Positions 1 to 11,712 of a DNA stretch of 64,000 nt are shown here, piece after piece. The stretch is taken from contig JAPQWV010000002.1 in assembly GCA_027422505.1 (NCBI GenBank), positions 28,498,501-28,562,500 of the forward strand, in the 5' to 3' direction. The notes beneath the pieces are model-generated. The model was not told where the DNA came from, searched no databases, and saw nothing but the letters and a program-made list of their open reading frames with translations. Made by a program: the position numbers and the translations under genes. Origin of the DNA: Craterostigma plantagineum. Taxonomy: Eukaryota > Streptophyta > Magnoliopsida > Lamiales > Linderniaceae. Each line of letters opens with the position of its first letter. The stretch's first letter is position 1.

Positions 1-1246
1 AAACCTGCGCATACCTACTGCCTAATGCAAGGATTTCAAACAGGAGATCAAACACAATGTGGTGGCACATTGGGGACTCAGAAGTTCACAATCCAAGGGC
101 ATTGGAATTGTTAATCCAATTGAAGGTAGAAGCACACACGCACACATTTTAAAAATTTCGATAATGTAACTGTTGGTGAAGTACTTTAGACAAATAATAT
201 TAGAAAATAAAGAGAAAAATTCCAAACAAAGTTAGATGTATACATATAACATTATAAAATTTAGATGAAAGTGCGATAATAATCACAAAAAGAATCATGG
301 CGCGGCAATTCGCAATGGGAGTTACGTTGATTTTTATGTCCAAAAGAATATTGTCCAAGCAGGCGTTGCAACTGATATAAGGATTCTTTTTTCTTTATGT
401 ATATCTCTTGCAAACTCTTTTTTATTTATTTTAATTTTTTATTTTATTTTTAGTTTTTCTCTTTATCATTTTTTAAAAATTTTGTGATTTATTTCGGCCG
501 CATTATTTAATTAAATTATTAGAGAGAAATTCGGAGGTACCTTAATTCGTTTGTTATTTTTAGAAAATAGTTAGAATGAATTTTGACATGAAAATCACAT
601 CATAAAAATCACAAACTTCAACTGGAATGATATGAGCTGTGAGGTCGGTCCACGGGCCGCTGGTAGAGCCACAAAAGGGAGTGATATTCGAACAGTTAAG
701 GTTGAGTGATATTAGAATAGTGATGTTCTGTTGAGGTGAGCGAATTTTGGCCGGCAAGGGGTGTGAGGTTGGGCTATTTTGGTTGCTGCGAAGGGTGGTG
801 AAAGGGATCGGAGTTGGGTTGGCAGATTTGGCTCAGAGGGCAGGTGCATGGATGCAATGCATTTTTCCTTTTTTTTCTTCTTTTTATGATTTTCGTTAAT
901 TTCAGTGGACGACGAGGGGCGGTCGTGGCCGAAATGGGGGGGCTAATGGTGACGAGGTGTATGGGATGTGGTGTTCATCTATATTTTTTTTTTCACTGAA
1001 TACGACGGGTCTCATGACAAGAATATAATTACTTTTTTTTTTTTTGTAAAAGCATCCGGCGTGATTAACATGGCAAGTAAAATCATTGGTTTGTGTAACG
1101 ACTTCGACCTTTTCATAGTGTAATGTATCGCTTGAAAATGACGTACACATTAACTGTTTCAAATAAGGAATATGCAATGACTAAAACAAAAGATATACAA
1201 TACTAACTTTACGCGATCTTGTTCCACGACTAAGGTTAATCACTTT
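1..1246. other. Intergenic, no gene recognised
   Basis: No open frame here resembles a known protein. Bases 1-120 are less AT-rich and open in two plus frames up to a possible GT donor near 125, so this could be the tail of an exon of a gene to the left, but I do not recognise the peptide. The rest is AT-rich, with poly-T tracts near 420-480 and 1035-1045. Confidence 0.4.
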
Positions 1247-1249
1247 TTA

Positions 1250-1892
1250 GACCATCTCCAACCGATAAACGCATACTCAAACTCAAACGCATCCTCAAAC
1301 TCAAAATGCAGTAATTCTTCTCCAATCGATCAACTCATTCTCAAACTCAATAGACTGTTTTGTAATATTCACTTCCACACCAAATTTTACAAATTTCAAT
1401 ACTACCCACATATTTTCCAACTTTACAAATTAGACTACTAAATATCATTTTCGATTTAATCGAAAAAATTAACAAATTTAATAATAAAAATATATTTATA
1501 CATACATAGTTATATATTATTTATACATACATACATCGAAAACAATTAACAAGTGGGGGCAGGTATGACATGGTTAAGTCTAATCAAGAAAGACTTTGGT
1601 CTTCCCAAAGTGAATTCGTAGAACATATATTAAATGAAAGTAGGACTTTTTCTGACCAATGTGCTGACATGATATGAACAGCCTTGAATTCCGTCATTTT
1701 TTATTAAAATAAATTATTTTAGGGGTTCTGTTGTAAGAGTTAAAATGTTATGCGTTGGATCTTTTTGCAAACGCATACATGCGTTTTTTGCTCCGAAAAA
1801 ACTGAAAAATCCCATTTTTGGTTTGCGTTTTGGTATCCATTGGACTACTTTTCTTATATGCGTCCCTGTTTGCGCATCGGTTGGAGATGCTC
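1250..1892. mobile_element. PIF/Harbinger-type MITE, 643 bp
   Basis: The left end begins GACCATCTCCAACCGAT and the right end, read on the other strand, begins GAGCATCTCCAACCGAT, so the termini are near-perfect inverted repeats. Both ends are flanked by TTA (1247-1249 and 1893-1895), the 3-bp target duplication typical of PIF/Harbinger (Tourist-like) elements. The interior is AT-rich and encodes no transposase, so it is non-autonomous. Inside each end, CAAACTCAAACGCAT-like words are repeated. Confidence 0.85.
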
Positions 1893-1993
1893 TTATACAC
1901 GGCCAAAAACCCAAAGAGCATTTATATTTACATACATGATGAAATAATTCATCTGATCCCATCAGCATATATGTAAGGCTATAAAAAATATTA

Positions 1994-2523
1994 GAGGTAC
2001 TAAAAGCCAACCCGACCTGCCAACCAGACAGGAACCGCACCCGAAAATAACGGGTTTCAGTTAGCATTTTCGACATGTGTAAGTAAATGGGTGAAGTCGA
2101 ACCCAACCCAAAGTGGGTCAGGCTAGGGTTCGATTTTCAACTCGAAATCAACCCTTTTATCGACCATTTAACTCGAATAAATAAAATATTAAAACATCCT
2201 TAATATAATAAAACAAAAGGAAAAAAATCATACCTATCTTGATTTTTAATTACCTTTTGTTAGTCTTTTGTTGTTTGGAACTTTAATTATTTCTTAATTG
2301 TGTTGATTTTTAGAAAAAACATTGTTTTGTTTCTCTATTGTTTTGTTTAATTTGGATTTAAAATTATTAGCATGTAATTTTTTCTTTCTATTTTTCTAAT
2401 TTGAAAGAGTTGGGTGGTTAATAGATTTGATTTGGGTAGGTCGGGTTTTAGTTCGATATTTCAACCTGTTTAAGTAAACAAGTCATGTCAGGGTTGAAGT
2501 TCCCAACTCGTTCATTAAACATA
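1994..2523 (-). repeat. Dispersed repeat rich in CGGGTT/AACCCG words, copy 2
   Basis: This stretch reads on the minus strand like the element at 9531-10082. Both share the CGGGTCGGGTTGG end, a CGGGTGCGGTTCG block and the TTTCAACCYGTTTAAGTAAA block. The similarity stops at the CACTA element starting at 2524 and seems to resume for about a dozen bases after 4706, so the CACTA element landed inside it. No coding capacity. It is probably a non-autonomous DNA transposon, class not settled. Confidence 0.6.
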
Positions 2524-2838
2524 CACTACAAAAAATGTTATTTTGTGTGACCATGTTTTTGTGATAACATTAAAAATCATCACATAAAATTAATTATATG
2601 AGGAAATAATATTTTCTCACAATAACTATTATATAATGTGATGAAATTTTTTTCCTCATAAGTGAATATATAATATGTGAGGAAATTGTTTTTTCATCAC
2701 ATAATAGTAATATATTTCCTCACAAAAGCTAAACATTAATGTGATAGATAAAATCCTCACATATAGTTCATAAATTTCCTAATAATAAATAATTTTTAAT
2801 GTGAGGATGTGTTATAATTCGTTTTGTAATTAAAGTTA

Positions 2839-3934
2839 GGGAAATTTCCACTGGTACCCTCGAGGCTTCGAGTTTTTCCGTTGGTACCCAAAGTTTTTTT
2901 CGATTCCCTCTGGTACCCTCGAGGTTTCGACTTTTTCCCGTTGGTAGTTGGTACCCAAAACTAGATTTAAAATACTTAATATAATGAGAAATTCAAAAAA
3001 TAAAATATGTAAAAAATAGTATATAGTTGGGAAAAATTATATAAATATTTGTAAAAATATTTTCCAAAATATTTAAAATAATCACAAATTCAAAAATAAA
3101 ATATTTTTATTAAAATATAATGTTAATAGTATATGAACTAAAATTAAATATGCAAAAAATCTAAAATTAAATATGCAAATACTCGCAAAAATTAATTATA
3201 AAAAATAACACTATATTCAAAAAATCTAAAAACATAATCGAAAAATAGTTGAATTTTAAGTTTAACTAGTCAAGCCAAGCGCCGCCACTCTCCCAAAAAA
3301 CAACCAACCGGACATTTCAGAAATTTCTTTACCTATGAGATCCAGATTCAAGTAACAAGCCCATCTCTCCCATCCCTCTTCATCGCTTGGTGAGGATGGG
3401 GGAGGAACCACCGCATATTTAGTTAATAAGTTTCTGGTGTCTTTTTTTCTTCTTTTCTTTTTGGAGTTTCGTTGTTCTTCTCGTTCTTGTTCTATGGGTT
3501 CTTTGGGTCGTGTTTGTTCTGTTGATTTTTTATTTTTCGCATATTTAATATTAGATATTTCGCATATTTAAGTTTTTAGTTTATATACTACTTTATAATT
3601 AAAATTATTTTTTTAATAAAAGATTTTGAATTTATGATTATTTTAAATATTTTGGAAAATATTTAATTATAAAAAAAAGTATATAGTTGGGAAAAAGTAT
3701 AGAAATATTTTTAAAAATATTTCTATACTTTTTCCCAACTATATATTTTTTTATAATTATAATTATTTTTTAATGAAAAATATTTTATTTTTGAATATGC
3801 TAATTATTTTAAGTATTTTAAATCCAGTTTTGGGTACCAACGGGAAAAAGTCGAAACCTCGAGAGTACCAGAGGGAATCGAAAAAAGCTTTGGGTACCAA
3901 CGGAAAACTCGAAGGGTACCAGTGGGAATTTCCC
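2839..3934. mobile_element. Fold-back Mutator-like element nested in the CACTA element, 1096 bp
   Basis: The ends are GGGAAATTTCCACTGGTACC and its inverse. The inverted repeats are long: about 130 bp of high similarity, then weaker similarity for several hundred bases more. The 9-bp target duplication TTAAAGTTA is perfect (2830-2838 and 3935-3943), which is diagnostic of Mutator-like elements. Within each arm the sentence-like block GGTACCC...TCGAG is repeated twice. The centre (about 3270-3500) is unique and not AT-rich, but I recognise no captured gene in it. Confidence 0.88.
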
Positions 3935-3969
3935 TTAAAGTTATATAGTGTTATTATAAATATTATGAA

Positions 3970-4095
3970 TAAAAGATCTGTTGGTCTAATGGTAGAGGTT
4001 GGGTATTACAAAGTTAAGGTTGTGGGTTCGAGTCCCAAGCAATGCATTTATCTAGTTTATATTTTAAAAAAATTAAAAAAAAAAAAGAAAAATCA
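3970..4095 (+). repeat. tRNA-derived SINE-like unit
   Basis: A pol III A box (TGGTCTAATGG, 3982-3992) and B box (GGTTCGAGTCC, 4025-4035) lie 32 bases apart, as in tRNAs and tRNA-derived SINEs. They are followed by an A-rich tail (about 4065-4090). The sequence before and between the boxes does not fold into a proper cloverleaf, so it is not called a tRNA gene. It lies inside the CACTA element. Confidence 0.65.
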
Positions 4096-4711
4096 GCCCG
4101 GTTTGCTCGGGTCTAGCCCGGGGCGCGGTGGGTCAGGCCCGGGTCAGGCCGGGTTCGCTCGGGTCCAGCCCGGGGCGCGGCGGGTCCAACCGGGGCGGAC
4201 TGGTCCCGGGTCCGCTAAAAAATAATCGGGTCGGGTTGCCATCCATTAATACATCATGGTAATTGTGAGAAAAATATTTTTAATGTGAGGAATATTTTCG
4301 TATTATATATCATGGTTATTGTGAGGAAAATTGTTTTAATGTGAGGCATATTTTCGTAGTATATATCATGGTAATTATGAGGAAAATTATATTTAAAGTG
4401 ACGAACTTTTTGTTGCATTTATACGTTTAAATGTGAGGAAGGTCAAAATATGTGACAAAGTAGTACATCTACTGTGTGAAATATTTCGTCACAATAAGAA
4501 TTATGCGAGGAAATTGCATTCCTCACATATGCCAAATGTGAGGAAATAAAATATCGTCACATTAGGCGCGATTTGATCTTATGCCACGGGCCTTCGGTGA
4601 CGAGCCGGTGACGAAAATTTTTCCTCACATTAAATTTATGTGAGGAAAATTTACTCTTTTGTGAGGAAAAAAATCGTCGCATAAGATGACTTTTTTTGTA
4701 GTGATATTGAA

Positions 4712-4800
4712 TCTGAATTCTATCTATGTGTTTTCAGGTCCACCAGACATCGTTTACCCGTGATCATTGAGAAATACGAAATTGCCGCAAAACTGCCGTA
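4712..4800 (+). repeat. Relic LTR fragment related to the Athila-type LTR at 36101
   Basis: The words CAGGTCCACCAGACATCGTTTACCC and GAGAAATACGAAATTGCCGCAAA-like segments here match, with a few changes, a block in the LTR at about 36500-36560. The rest of that LTR is not seen on either side, so this is a short broken fragment of a related but older element. Confidence 0.6.
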
Positions 4801-4899
4801 AAAACGTTTGATTTGCTGTGAAATTATAATATAGCGCTAAAATTATCAAAACGACTTTACTTATCATGCAAACAACTTAAATTTAAGTATATACGTAAG

Positions 4900-5584
4900 A
4901 AATTACGTTTATCATTCGTGAACAAGTGGAAGAGGGAACAGTGGATATGCAAAAAGTTCACACTGCGGATAACCTGGCTAACTTGATGACTAAAGCGATC
5001 AACTGGACAAATTTATGTTATGTCATTTTGTCTTGTGGTTTGACGGAACATAAGTGAAAATTGACCGAATCTCAATCAAATCTTCAAATAGGAGAAATGT
5101 TATAATATTTGGACGGTCACGATTTGTCCACGTATATAGCTACACGGCTGAGTCTGGTTCGTCATGTATATAGCTACACGGCTGATTCTGTTTCGTCCAT
5201 GTATATAGCTATACGGCTGATTCTGGTTCGTCCGGGTACTGATTCGTCCACGTGTACAGATACACAGTCGAGCCTAAATCCTTCAGCTATAAATATGCTA
5301 GCTATAAGTCATTGTAAATCATCGAAAACAATAATTTCTTCTTATATTGCAAAGTACAGTATATACAAGTGTTGCGAGAAAAATATTTAGTGTTTGTGAG
5401 TCTCCTTTTGTAAGAGAGATATAGTTAGTTTTCTTCTTACGGTAGAGAGTTTAAATCCTAAATTACCCACAATAAAATATCATTACCTTGCCCATGGTTT
5501 TTCACCCCGAGTTTGTGGTTTCCACGTAAATTCCCAGTGTCTCTTATTGTTTATAGTGTCCATTTTACGACAAAATACAATATC
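4900..5584 (+). mobile_element. Ty1/copia relic: end of RNase H plus 3' LTR
   Basis: About 4917-5057 encodes the C-terminal end of a copia polyprotein in plus sense, including the family hallmark peptide HTADNLANLMTK, and stops at TGA 5055-5057. A purine-rich stretch, then an LTR-like start TGTTATAATATTTGG at 5098, follow. The LTR carries about three 35-bp tandem units (5132-5236). Its 3' end is placed near 5584 by the TATCA after a CAAAATACAA run; this end is uncertain. Everything upstream of RNase H is missing. Confidence 0.7.
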
Positions 5585-6437
5585 AGCACTAATACAACTG
5601 CTCTATGTTATACTTTGTGTATGATTTCATTCTGGGGCTAAAATTTGTTTTAGCCGCTAGCCGCACAACGCGCGACCACCGTAACTAGTATATATGTGTG
5701 TTTGAAGGTTTAATACTTGTGCACATCGAATGCATGAAGACTAACGTCTATTAAAAGGCAGAAATCAGATCTAACCTATTTAATATTGGTATGGGCATCA
5801 TCCACCAACGTGCCAAATATTTATATAATGGTTTCCGTTTTCTCGCCATATTTATATAAATTTTTGGTCCAGACGATCACACGAGTATTTAAGGCACAGC
5901 AAAACAAACTCGGCAGAAAGGAAATTCTGTGTCTTGGCCGCATCTCGCACGTGCAATGTCCACCAAAGGCGGGTCTTACTACTTGTTGAAAAATATTCCA
6001 ATTTCCAAGTGATGTGTTACCACACATATCAGAGCCTTTAATTGATGTCACGTGCATTTACCGTAGTAATAATTAATACAAACTTAAAAACTGTTCGAAC
6101 TATAGCGTATCATCCTCTAATTATCTTACCTCTTCGGTATATTTTGTTATTGTAGTTTGGGGAAACAATGTAATAACTTAATACTTTGAATATTGGAAAT
6201 TTTAGGGTTTTATCAAAAGAAAAACTTTATTGTAGCCGCTCTCGTTTAACACACACACGAACACACACACTCAAGGTGTTTATTACGCTTCCATTGTTTC
6301 TCATAATCTTTTGATCCTTGTTTGGTAACAAGTGGACCAACATAAACCAAAAAATTGCAACAATAGAGTGCCATCGTTGAGAGCATACGTCGAAAAAAAT
6401 ATAAGGGGACGATGGCCTTATAAGTGATAACTATGTA
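5585..6437. other. Intergenic, downstream of the transporter gene
   Basis: No gene or delimited element is seen. It holds a short (CA)n run at about 6247-6271. The right part (6300-6437) would form the 3' untranslated region of the minus-strand transporter gene. Confidence 0.5.
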
Positions 6438-9212
6438 CTAGGAGGACGATGATGATTTCTTGGACTTCCGGTTAGCGCAGATCCTGGAATAGATGGCTTT
6501 GGTCCTGAAAGACAGCAGAACGTCGAGACAGAACCCTATCAGACAAGCGACCGCCATGACCAAGAACACGAGCCTGTAGCAGTGGGCCCCGATGCACGTG
6601 TTTCCCCCGCCCGCAGTTTTGGTCGCCTGTGCGTCGTACAAGATTCCCGCGAGCAGTCCCGAGAAGAGGAAGGAGCCGAGCGGTAGGTTAAGTATCAAAA
6701 TGTTGTAGATGAGTCCGTAGTACTTTAGCCCGAAGAGCTCCGACGCCGTCGGGACGGTCACCGCAACGCGGACCCCATAGCAAATCCCGACTACGATGGA
6801 CCCGACGTAGAGTGAGCCGGGCAAGGCCATGGCCATTAGGATGTAGCCTACGCCCATCAAGATTTGGGAAGCCGCGTTCCACACTGGCCTTGGCGTTCCT
6901 GCTTTCCTGCAATGTAAAGTATTAATAACATTAGCTGATCACCTTTTTTGGTTAGGTAAGTATCCCCACAGAATGCTACCGTGTAATCCTCACACTCCGA
7001 CTAAGTTAATATGAATCGAATAGTTGGCTATGAGACGATCACGGTATCAAGCGGGACTAATCCTCCTTGGTTATGTGAAGTGAACCTACCCTAAACCCCC
7101 AATCACAGGATTCAACCCCGTGAAAATAGGAAGAAAAATCCACCCTTCCAACCACTAAGGCTAGACATGTGGGTGAGTAGTGGTAATTATTTGTTTTCTC
7201 TCTTCAAAGTGAAGTTACGCCAATAGCCCTCGATTTAAAAATAAAAAATTACCAAACAAGTCATTGTCATCCTCATGACCCACAGCATTAAAGCTGGAAT
7301 AGGATAAGAATTGAAAGGAAGACCTCATTCGTGGTACTTGATTGAACACCGATTATGTGAAAAAATGTGCTCATATTTAATCTCAAGAAACTTAACTAAT
7401 AATTATGATTAACGAACACTAAGAGCAACTGCTCAAGAAAAACAGATGCAAGCGCAAGTAAAAAATATGATCCTATAATAAAGGCATGGGCCACCCCCCC
7501 GCACCATACTTTTACTATGCTTAAAGTCAAAACCTACAAAAGGCTGATCCGATCAACATATTTGAAAATAGCTGCAGAAAAACTTAAGTTTAAAGCAAGG
7601 GCATGCCTCATGCATAGGTTTGATTGAAAACAATTTTCTAGTGCCAACTAGCATTTACGCACGAAAAAGTTGACTAGTTTCATGGAGTAGTAAACTTACT
7701 TTATGAAGTACTCCGAAACTGAACCAGACAAAATCCGACCGAAGAAGCCCCATATGCTCGTCAACGAAACGAATATAGAGACGTCCGCATAGCCAAGAGC
7801 CAACCCCATCTGTCCCATGTTGTTCATCACGGCAAGGCCCGTCCCAACTCCGCACAAGAACGACACGAAAAGTATCCAAAAATCTACGGTCCTCAACGCC
7901 TCGAATATCGTGTGCTCTTCGCCGAGCAATGGGCTGCTATTCTCAAGTACTACAGCCACCACCGTAGAAGCTACCTCCTTCTCCTCCTCCTCGACCAGCA
8001 ATGGCTCCTCCGCATCGAACCCATTACTCTCCCCTGACCTTACGAGTTTCTTTAACCATAGATAGACTGGGATGACCAAAGGAGAAGCGAGGAGAACCAT
8101 GAGAACAGCAGCAAAAACCCGCGAATAGATAATCCCATGGGGAGCTGTTATGTCAAAAAGCAAAAGATAGAGAGCAATCGCCACGGCCAAGACGTTGATC
8201 ACACCAAAGTATTTGCTCTCTTCTTGCTCCTCGGCCACTGTGGTGGATGGCACCTCACGGAGGAAGAAAATGGCTGCGAGGCAGATCAAAAAGGGCACAA
8301 TTGCGAGCATGAGGAGGAACTTCGATGGATCGTCGGCGAAGAGAGCCGAACATACGTCGGTGAAGATAGCCGTGCTTAGTCCGACGTAACCCTTAAGGAT
8401 TCCCGAGACGGGTCCTCTGTTTTTTCTAAAATTGCGAATGCACGTGACTAAGATTGCAGTGTTCATCCATGTCGTGCTGTTCCCTCCCATGCAAAGGAAG
8501 ATGCACATCTGTGTAAAGAAAACAATGGAGTTTCGCCATTAGAAGATATAAATGGGAAAATTCCAGGCTTGAGAATGTAAAATAGGAAACATAAACATTA
8601 AGGGATTCTATCAATAACCCAACGGTGCAAGATTTACACCTCACCGGACATGTCAGATACTTAAATCAGATCTAGATTGCAGAAAATCAAGCTTCAGGCA
8701 TGTTATCTCACAATCAAAAGTCAAAAGAGATTTTCTGACTGTCATAAGGAGATCGCAAAATATTATAGTTAAGAAATGACACACTTGGGAATAATCATAG
8801 TAGGCTCGCAGCTGAATTGGATTCATTACCCTACAGTATTAATGAAAAAAAATGTAATAAAGCTAGCTGCTTTTTTACTTACAGCCCAATAGGGCAGAGG
8901 CTGAATACGCCGGCTGACGACAAGCCACTGTACGCCGTACCCAACAAATCCTTCGACCGAACCGATTAAGAGTATAACCGGCGTAGGGAGGCGGTCGGAG
9001 GCGAGTCCGGCGAGGACGCCGAAAGCTTTCCCAATGTCTTTGGCGACGGAGAGATTGTTCAGCTGTAGTTGGGTCAGCGCCATCAAGGACTTGAGGGCGT
9101 CGGAGTAGTTAGAGAATGTGTAGTTATTGCCTGAGATCGCCTGAACCCAAACCGCCGTCACAAAGCCTAGCCACTTACCGGCGGGAGACGCCGGAGAGAA
9201 TTTGAGACCCAT
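6438..9212 (-). CDS. Nodulin-like / NFD4-type major facilitator transporter
   Basis: A 535-residue membrane protein of the plant nodulin-like major facilitator group (NUCLEAR FUSION DEFECTIVE 4-like). Three exons on the minus strand, 9212-8883, 8508-7700 and 6906-6438, join in frame with GT-AG introns (total 1608 nt). The start is the ATG giving MGLKFSPAS, followed by the family's opening helix GKWLGFVTAVWVQAISGNNY. Exon 2 starts with the strongly conserved MCIFLCMGGNSTTWMNTA stretch and goes on through ILKGYVGLSTAIFTD. A hydrophilic central loop (ESNGFDAEEPLLVEEEE) separates the two halves. Exon 3 carries the C-terminal helices and ends in a Lys/Ser-rich cytosolic tail. The substrate of this family is mostly unknown; close relatives are annotated as transporters by fold only. 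No frameshift or missing segment is seen, and the length is normal for the family (about 500-600). Confidence 0.93.
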
Positions 9213-9530
9213 GATTATGCTACTTTTTGGGCGTCAGTCAGAGTGGGGTTTTCGAGGGTTGAACTGCTTTAACGTCGGTTGCTGTTGGTGAGTGGAACAT
9301 AAAGAAAAAAAGGTAAGAATTGGGGAGGTTGTGATTTGGTGGGGGAATAAATACACAATGATAATAACTAGTTGGAGATAATAACTAGTTGGAGATTATT
9401 TTTCGTAAATACTGTCGAAGTTTTGATCAACATTATGCTTATTTTCGAAACGATTGTAATTTATTATATGCCAATTTACGGATAAAAAACGCTTAAATCC
9501 CATCGGCATAAAATTTCATCACATAAACTA
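9213..9530. promoter_or_regulatory. 5' flank of the transporter gene
   Basis: This 318-bp AT-rich segment lies directly upstream of the minus-strand start codon. It would contain the 5' untranslated region and core promoter. A short direct duplication, ATAACTAGTTGGAGAT, occurs at about 9363-9395. No clear TATA box could be assigned. Confidence 0.35.
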
Positions 9531-10082
9531 GGGGTGATAAACAGATTATGTTGGGTTACCTTCGGGTTCAACCCGTTTAATAAACGGATTGAAAACTCCA
9601 ACACTGACCTGACATATTTACTTAAACGGGTTGAAATACCGAATCCTAACCCAACATTCTTTAACCCAAATATATCTCATTAACCCGTCAACCGTTAAAA
9701 GAAAAGAAAAAATAACTCAATAATCAGACCAAATTAAATAAAACAATGGAGAAACAAAGCAATTGTTTTTTCCAAAAATCAACAACTAAAATTCCAAATA
9801 ATACAAGTCTTTTAATTCAATAAAAGCATTTTAGTTTATTTAAATTAAGGATATGTTAATAACTTATATTTTTCGGGTTAAATGGGTTTGGTTGATAAAC
9901 GGGTTGATTTCAGGTTGATTTCGTGTTGAAAATTCGAACTCTAACCTGATCCACTTAATATTCGGATTGGGTTCGGATTTAACCATTTACTTAAACAGGT
10001 TGACAATGGTAACCCAAACCTGCTATTTTCGGGTGCGGTTCGTGTCGGGTTGTCGGGTCGGGTTGGTTTTTAGTAGGCCTAA
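9531..10082 (+). repeat. Dispersed repeat rich in CGGGTT words, copy 1
   Basis: Starts GGGGTGATAAACAG after CTA and ends near GGTTTTTAGTAGGCC. Runs of CGGGTT, AACCCG and GGTTGA words fill the sequence. The stretch at 1994-2523 is a second copy in opposite orientation. No coding capacity. The ends begin TAGGGG and TAGGCC in inverted orientation, so it may be a degenerate hAT-like MITE. Confidence 0.55.
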
Positions 10083-11712
10083 CATAAACCCCTCTCTTAT
10101 AATTTCTTTCTTTCAATGATCAACTTGAAACTTTTCTCAACTTAAGAATCAATTAGACCAAAACATCCCTTATGTCACGGGGGTGATTAACTTAATTAAT
10201 TTTTCGCCTTCTAAGCTCCCTCGGACACGGCAGTGACGCAATTCCGCCAAGCCCCTCACTAAGCCTACGTTGTTTGTTTGCGGAATGCGCGTACTCAAGG
10301 TAGTTCCTTCTTCTCAACCCTCGTCATTTTTCGCTAAAGCCCTCGTGTTAAGTTAACTCCGAACTCACACCAAAGAACTCGAACAAACTAGAACACAAGA
10401 CGATTACAAGAGGCGCACCTCCCAACGCACTTCGTATTACTTAGAAACGGGGGTCCCAAAGATGGGACGTACAAGCTCTCTTTCGCTCGTACAAGTACAA
10501 GTCACTCACCCTTGAGCTCACCTAACTTGCTATTTACAAACACGGCAAAGACAATCGACGCTCAACTTAGCCTAAACCGAATGTCCAACTCTAACACTTA
10601 GAGTTTTCTCCTTGCCCTACTTTCAAATGAGAGAGCTTGGATTCATTTATAGGACTCGGTCAAGGCACCTTGAAGGTCTTGCCTTATTTTACCGCCTAAA
10701 TTGGTCCAATCGCGGGAACTTCCGAACCTCCAGGTTTGGCCAAACCGCACATCTGCTTTTCGGGCAAAGCAGGAAAGTGGCAGGTGTCCTCTAGCCTGTT
10801 GGGTCATTGGATTCTTATCAAAAAACAATTCATGATTCTTGTGCTTTATGTCTCTTAAAGAGCATAAAAGTAGGTCTTAAAAGAGCATCAATATGAGCAT
10901 GAATATTAGTCTTAAAATGACATGAATATGAGGCTTGAATGACCATGAAATGACTCTTGACTTGCTTGATCCTCTACAAATACTCCACTACTCGTGCCCC
11001 ATGAACACTACAATACATATATGTAATTTTTGAAAGCGGTGTTGAACCTTTGGGGCTACATGAGAGTTCTCAAATAGCTTTATAGGGCAGTGAAGGAATC
11101 TTCACGCCTCAACCTTCGTGTTTTTATAATCCGCCGTTCTTAGAGAAATACTACAATACTATTTGCCTTTTTGTGATTGTTGATATTACTCGACAAGATG
11201 TTCACGACGCCATTTTCACAAACAATGGCCCAAGCCAACAAAACTCCAACATTATTCTTCATAATTGTTTTCTTAGCGTGCTGCTTCTCATCTTTATTAT
11301 CATAATTGTCGCATTTGTGGAATATTTTGATTACTACCACAACTAGGATATTTACACCACAAAAATACGTCTAACCACCACCATAACGTCATGCGACCAC
11401 GGGACTTATCTGGTCTCTGGCAAGGGTTCTCTCTGTCCAAAAAAAAAGCATACTATAGTGCTATATTACATAGCTTATGAGAAAGATTAGAGAGATAAAA
11501 TATGAAATACAGTTTAATATTTATTCTGTCATACATCAAACTCTAATAACTTATATGTACAATTTCTCTACTACAATTAATCTCATAAATATCATAATTT
11601 TACCACAATACAGCTACCTTCTATTTTTCGAGAAAATACCTTATTAACATTTAACAACAATATTATTAATTATACAACTAATTTTATCAGTATAAAAACA
11701 TTATCACTTATT
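10083..11712. other. Intergenic, repeat-like, no gene recognised
   Basis: The segment at 10180-10800 is more GC-rich than its surroundings and reads like part of an old LTR or other retroelement, but no coding domain, primer site or matching partner was found. The rest is AT-rich without recognisable features. Confidence 0.35.

Larger units (their letters stand above)
2524..4703. mobile_element. CACTA (En/Spm) non-autonomous element, 2180 bp
   Basis: The left terminus is CACTACAAAAAATG and the right terminus is the inverted form TTTTTTTGTAGTG. Both are flanked by ATA (2521-2523 and 4704-4706), the 3-bp duplication expected for CACTA elements. Both subterminal zones are packed with TGTGAGGAAA / TTTCCTCACA words in either orientation, the usual pattern of CACTA transposase binding sites. 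No transposase is present. The interior holds a fold-back MULE (2839-3934), a SINE-like unit (about 3970-4095) and a GC-rich CCCGGG fragment (4096-4245). Confidence 0.9.

Noticed and set aside
3971..4042. Possible tRNA gene
   Set aside because: A and B boxes are fine, but the acceptor and anticodon stems do not pair and an A-rich tail follows, so a SINE-like origin fits better.
3773..4225. 150-codon plus-strand open frame
   Set aside because: It runs across the arm of the fold-back MULE, the SINE-like unit and a GC-rich repeat, so it is a chance frame over three unrelated repeats.
10181..10830. Possible solo LTR
   Set aside because: Composition fits, but no TG...CA ends, target duplication or second copy could be shown in the window.
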